A DNA stretch of 64,000 bases. Origin: Callaeas wilsoni. Lineage: Eukaryota > Chordata > Aves > Passeriformes > Callaeidae. The translations under genes and the position numbers were made by a program. Of this stretch, positions 63,181-64,000 are shown one piece after another (position 1 is the stretch's first letter; each line of letters starts with the position of its first letter). A model generated the notes under the pieces. The model was given only the letters and a program-made list of their open reading frames with translations. It had not been told where the DNA came from and searched no databases. The stretch is taken from the NCBI GenBank assembly GCA_013398955.1, contig VWPU01003067.1, forward strand, positions 186,001 to 250,000, given 5' to 3'.

Positions 63181-64000
63181 TGCCGTGAAATGTTTATCTT
63201 TGTTATGTAACTGTCGATGTGATTACCCATCTATAGTCAGCTCGGGCAAAAAGTGCCACAGGGCTTTTAATAAACACTGCTAATCAAGACCTTGTTTTAT
63301 TTCTCAGCTGAGAGACATCAGAGCAATTGAGGATCTGAGAGACCCTAGAGTATTATACCAGTTTGCCAGACTGATCATCTTTTACAATACAGAAAGTACT
63401 CTTAAGTAGGGTTTTTTTGGCCATCTAAAAGGTGAGTGTCTGGTCTAAGCTAGTCACTAAACCAGAAATACATCCCAGTGCTGATAACTAGAAGCAGTGA
63501 ATTTTTAGGGTTACACATGATGAGCTTGAATTGGGGAAGTAAGCAACAGGACTTTTTCCTTCAAGTCCTTCTTGGGGGGGGAAAAAAAATCTTTTAGGCA
63601 AATTGAATTGAAAATAGCCCAGATCTGAAACAGACCACAATTCTAAAATAATATTCATAATCTCCACTACTCTAGATGAAAGACAGAGTTTTTTTCTAAA
63701 ATAAAAGGATGAATTTGCTCCATAGTAAAGAAGTAAGAATGGAAACTTGCAGTAATAAAGTAGGAATGGAAGTACGCAGTATAAGTACCAAAAAACTCAT
63801 CTATACCGGATGCTTGATTTTTAAATAAGTTTATATTGGTATTTTAGATTTTTGTTATACTTCTCTGAGTTAAAGCTTTTCTCCAAGAGTCAGCATCCAT
63901 GTATAATGACTAAATTGAATTTGTTTGATGGTACAATCATGTCATTAGTTAATTTAGCACAACTCTGTATGGCTTCTAGAAATAACAGCACATATAGAGT
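63181..64000. other. Unique noncoding DNA
   Basis: No gene is recognised. A G8A8 junction at about 63574-63589 is a slippage-prone spot. Confidence 0.55.

Overview
This window looks like 64 kb of AT-rich, gene-poor nuclear DNA from a bird, most likely a passerine. The bird call rests on several 5'-truncated CR1 LINE copies that end in the typical avian CR1 tail (near gattctatgattct). The passerine call rests on two things. One is a short element at 5783-5900 that joins a tRNA-Ile-like body to a CR1-X-like tail, as in the zebra finch SINE TguSINE1. The other is a roughly 1 kb retroviral solo LTR at 32602-33567 of a type I recognise from songbird genomes. No bacterial, phage or organelle gene organisation is present.

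I see no protein-coding gene I can defend. The open frames are short (none above 148 codons), overlap on both strands, and are explained by repeats (17.6-18.0 kb, 20.8-21.1 kb, 32.8-33.6 kb), by GC-rich DNA (46.0-46.3 kb) or by chance. The sequence is therefore an intergenic stretch or a very large intron. The only intact coding-like pieces are remnants of the CR1 ORF2 C-terminus at about 29.0-29.3 kb (+) and 38.4-38.6 kb (-).

Layout. 0-17.6 kb is mostly unique AT-rich DNA with one SINE (5.8 kb) and a small GC-rich, CpG-bearing patch at 12.8-13.2 kb. 17.66-17.97 kb is a long CTTTC pentamer array with one undetermined base. 19.3-19.6 kb (-) holds an open frame behind a good splice-acceptor-like sequence. 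20.87-20.96 kb is an 87-base A run. 26.2-30.4 kb is a cluster of four CR1 copies, all on the + strand. 32.6-33.6 kb is the solo LTR on the - strand. 37.1-37.5 kb has a promoter-like arrangement (TATA, then a well-placed ATG). 38.1-39.4 kb has two more CR1 copies. 40.8-41.3 kb and 63.0-63.2 kb carry old repeats shared with reptiles. 46.0-46.3 kb is CpG-island-like. 58.2-58.75 kb is a CR1 followed directly by a TG/GA microsatellite. 60.7-61.0 kb is a very old CR1-like remnant. Faint MIR-like fragments are scattered at 3.9, 47.1, 47.8 and 57.8 kb.

I found no convincing new biological system. The items most worth checking are the CpG-rich patch at 46 kb, the possible exon at 19.3-19.6 kb, the promoter-like segment at 37 kb, and the CTTTC and A87 arrays. 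Family names are from memory of the sequences; no database search was possible.
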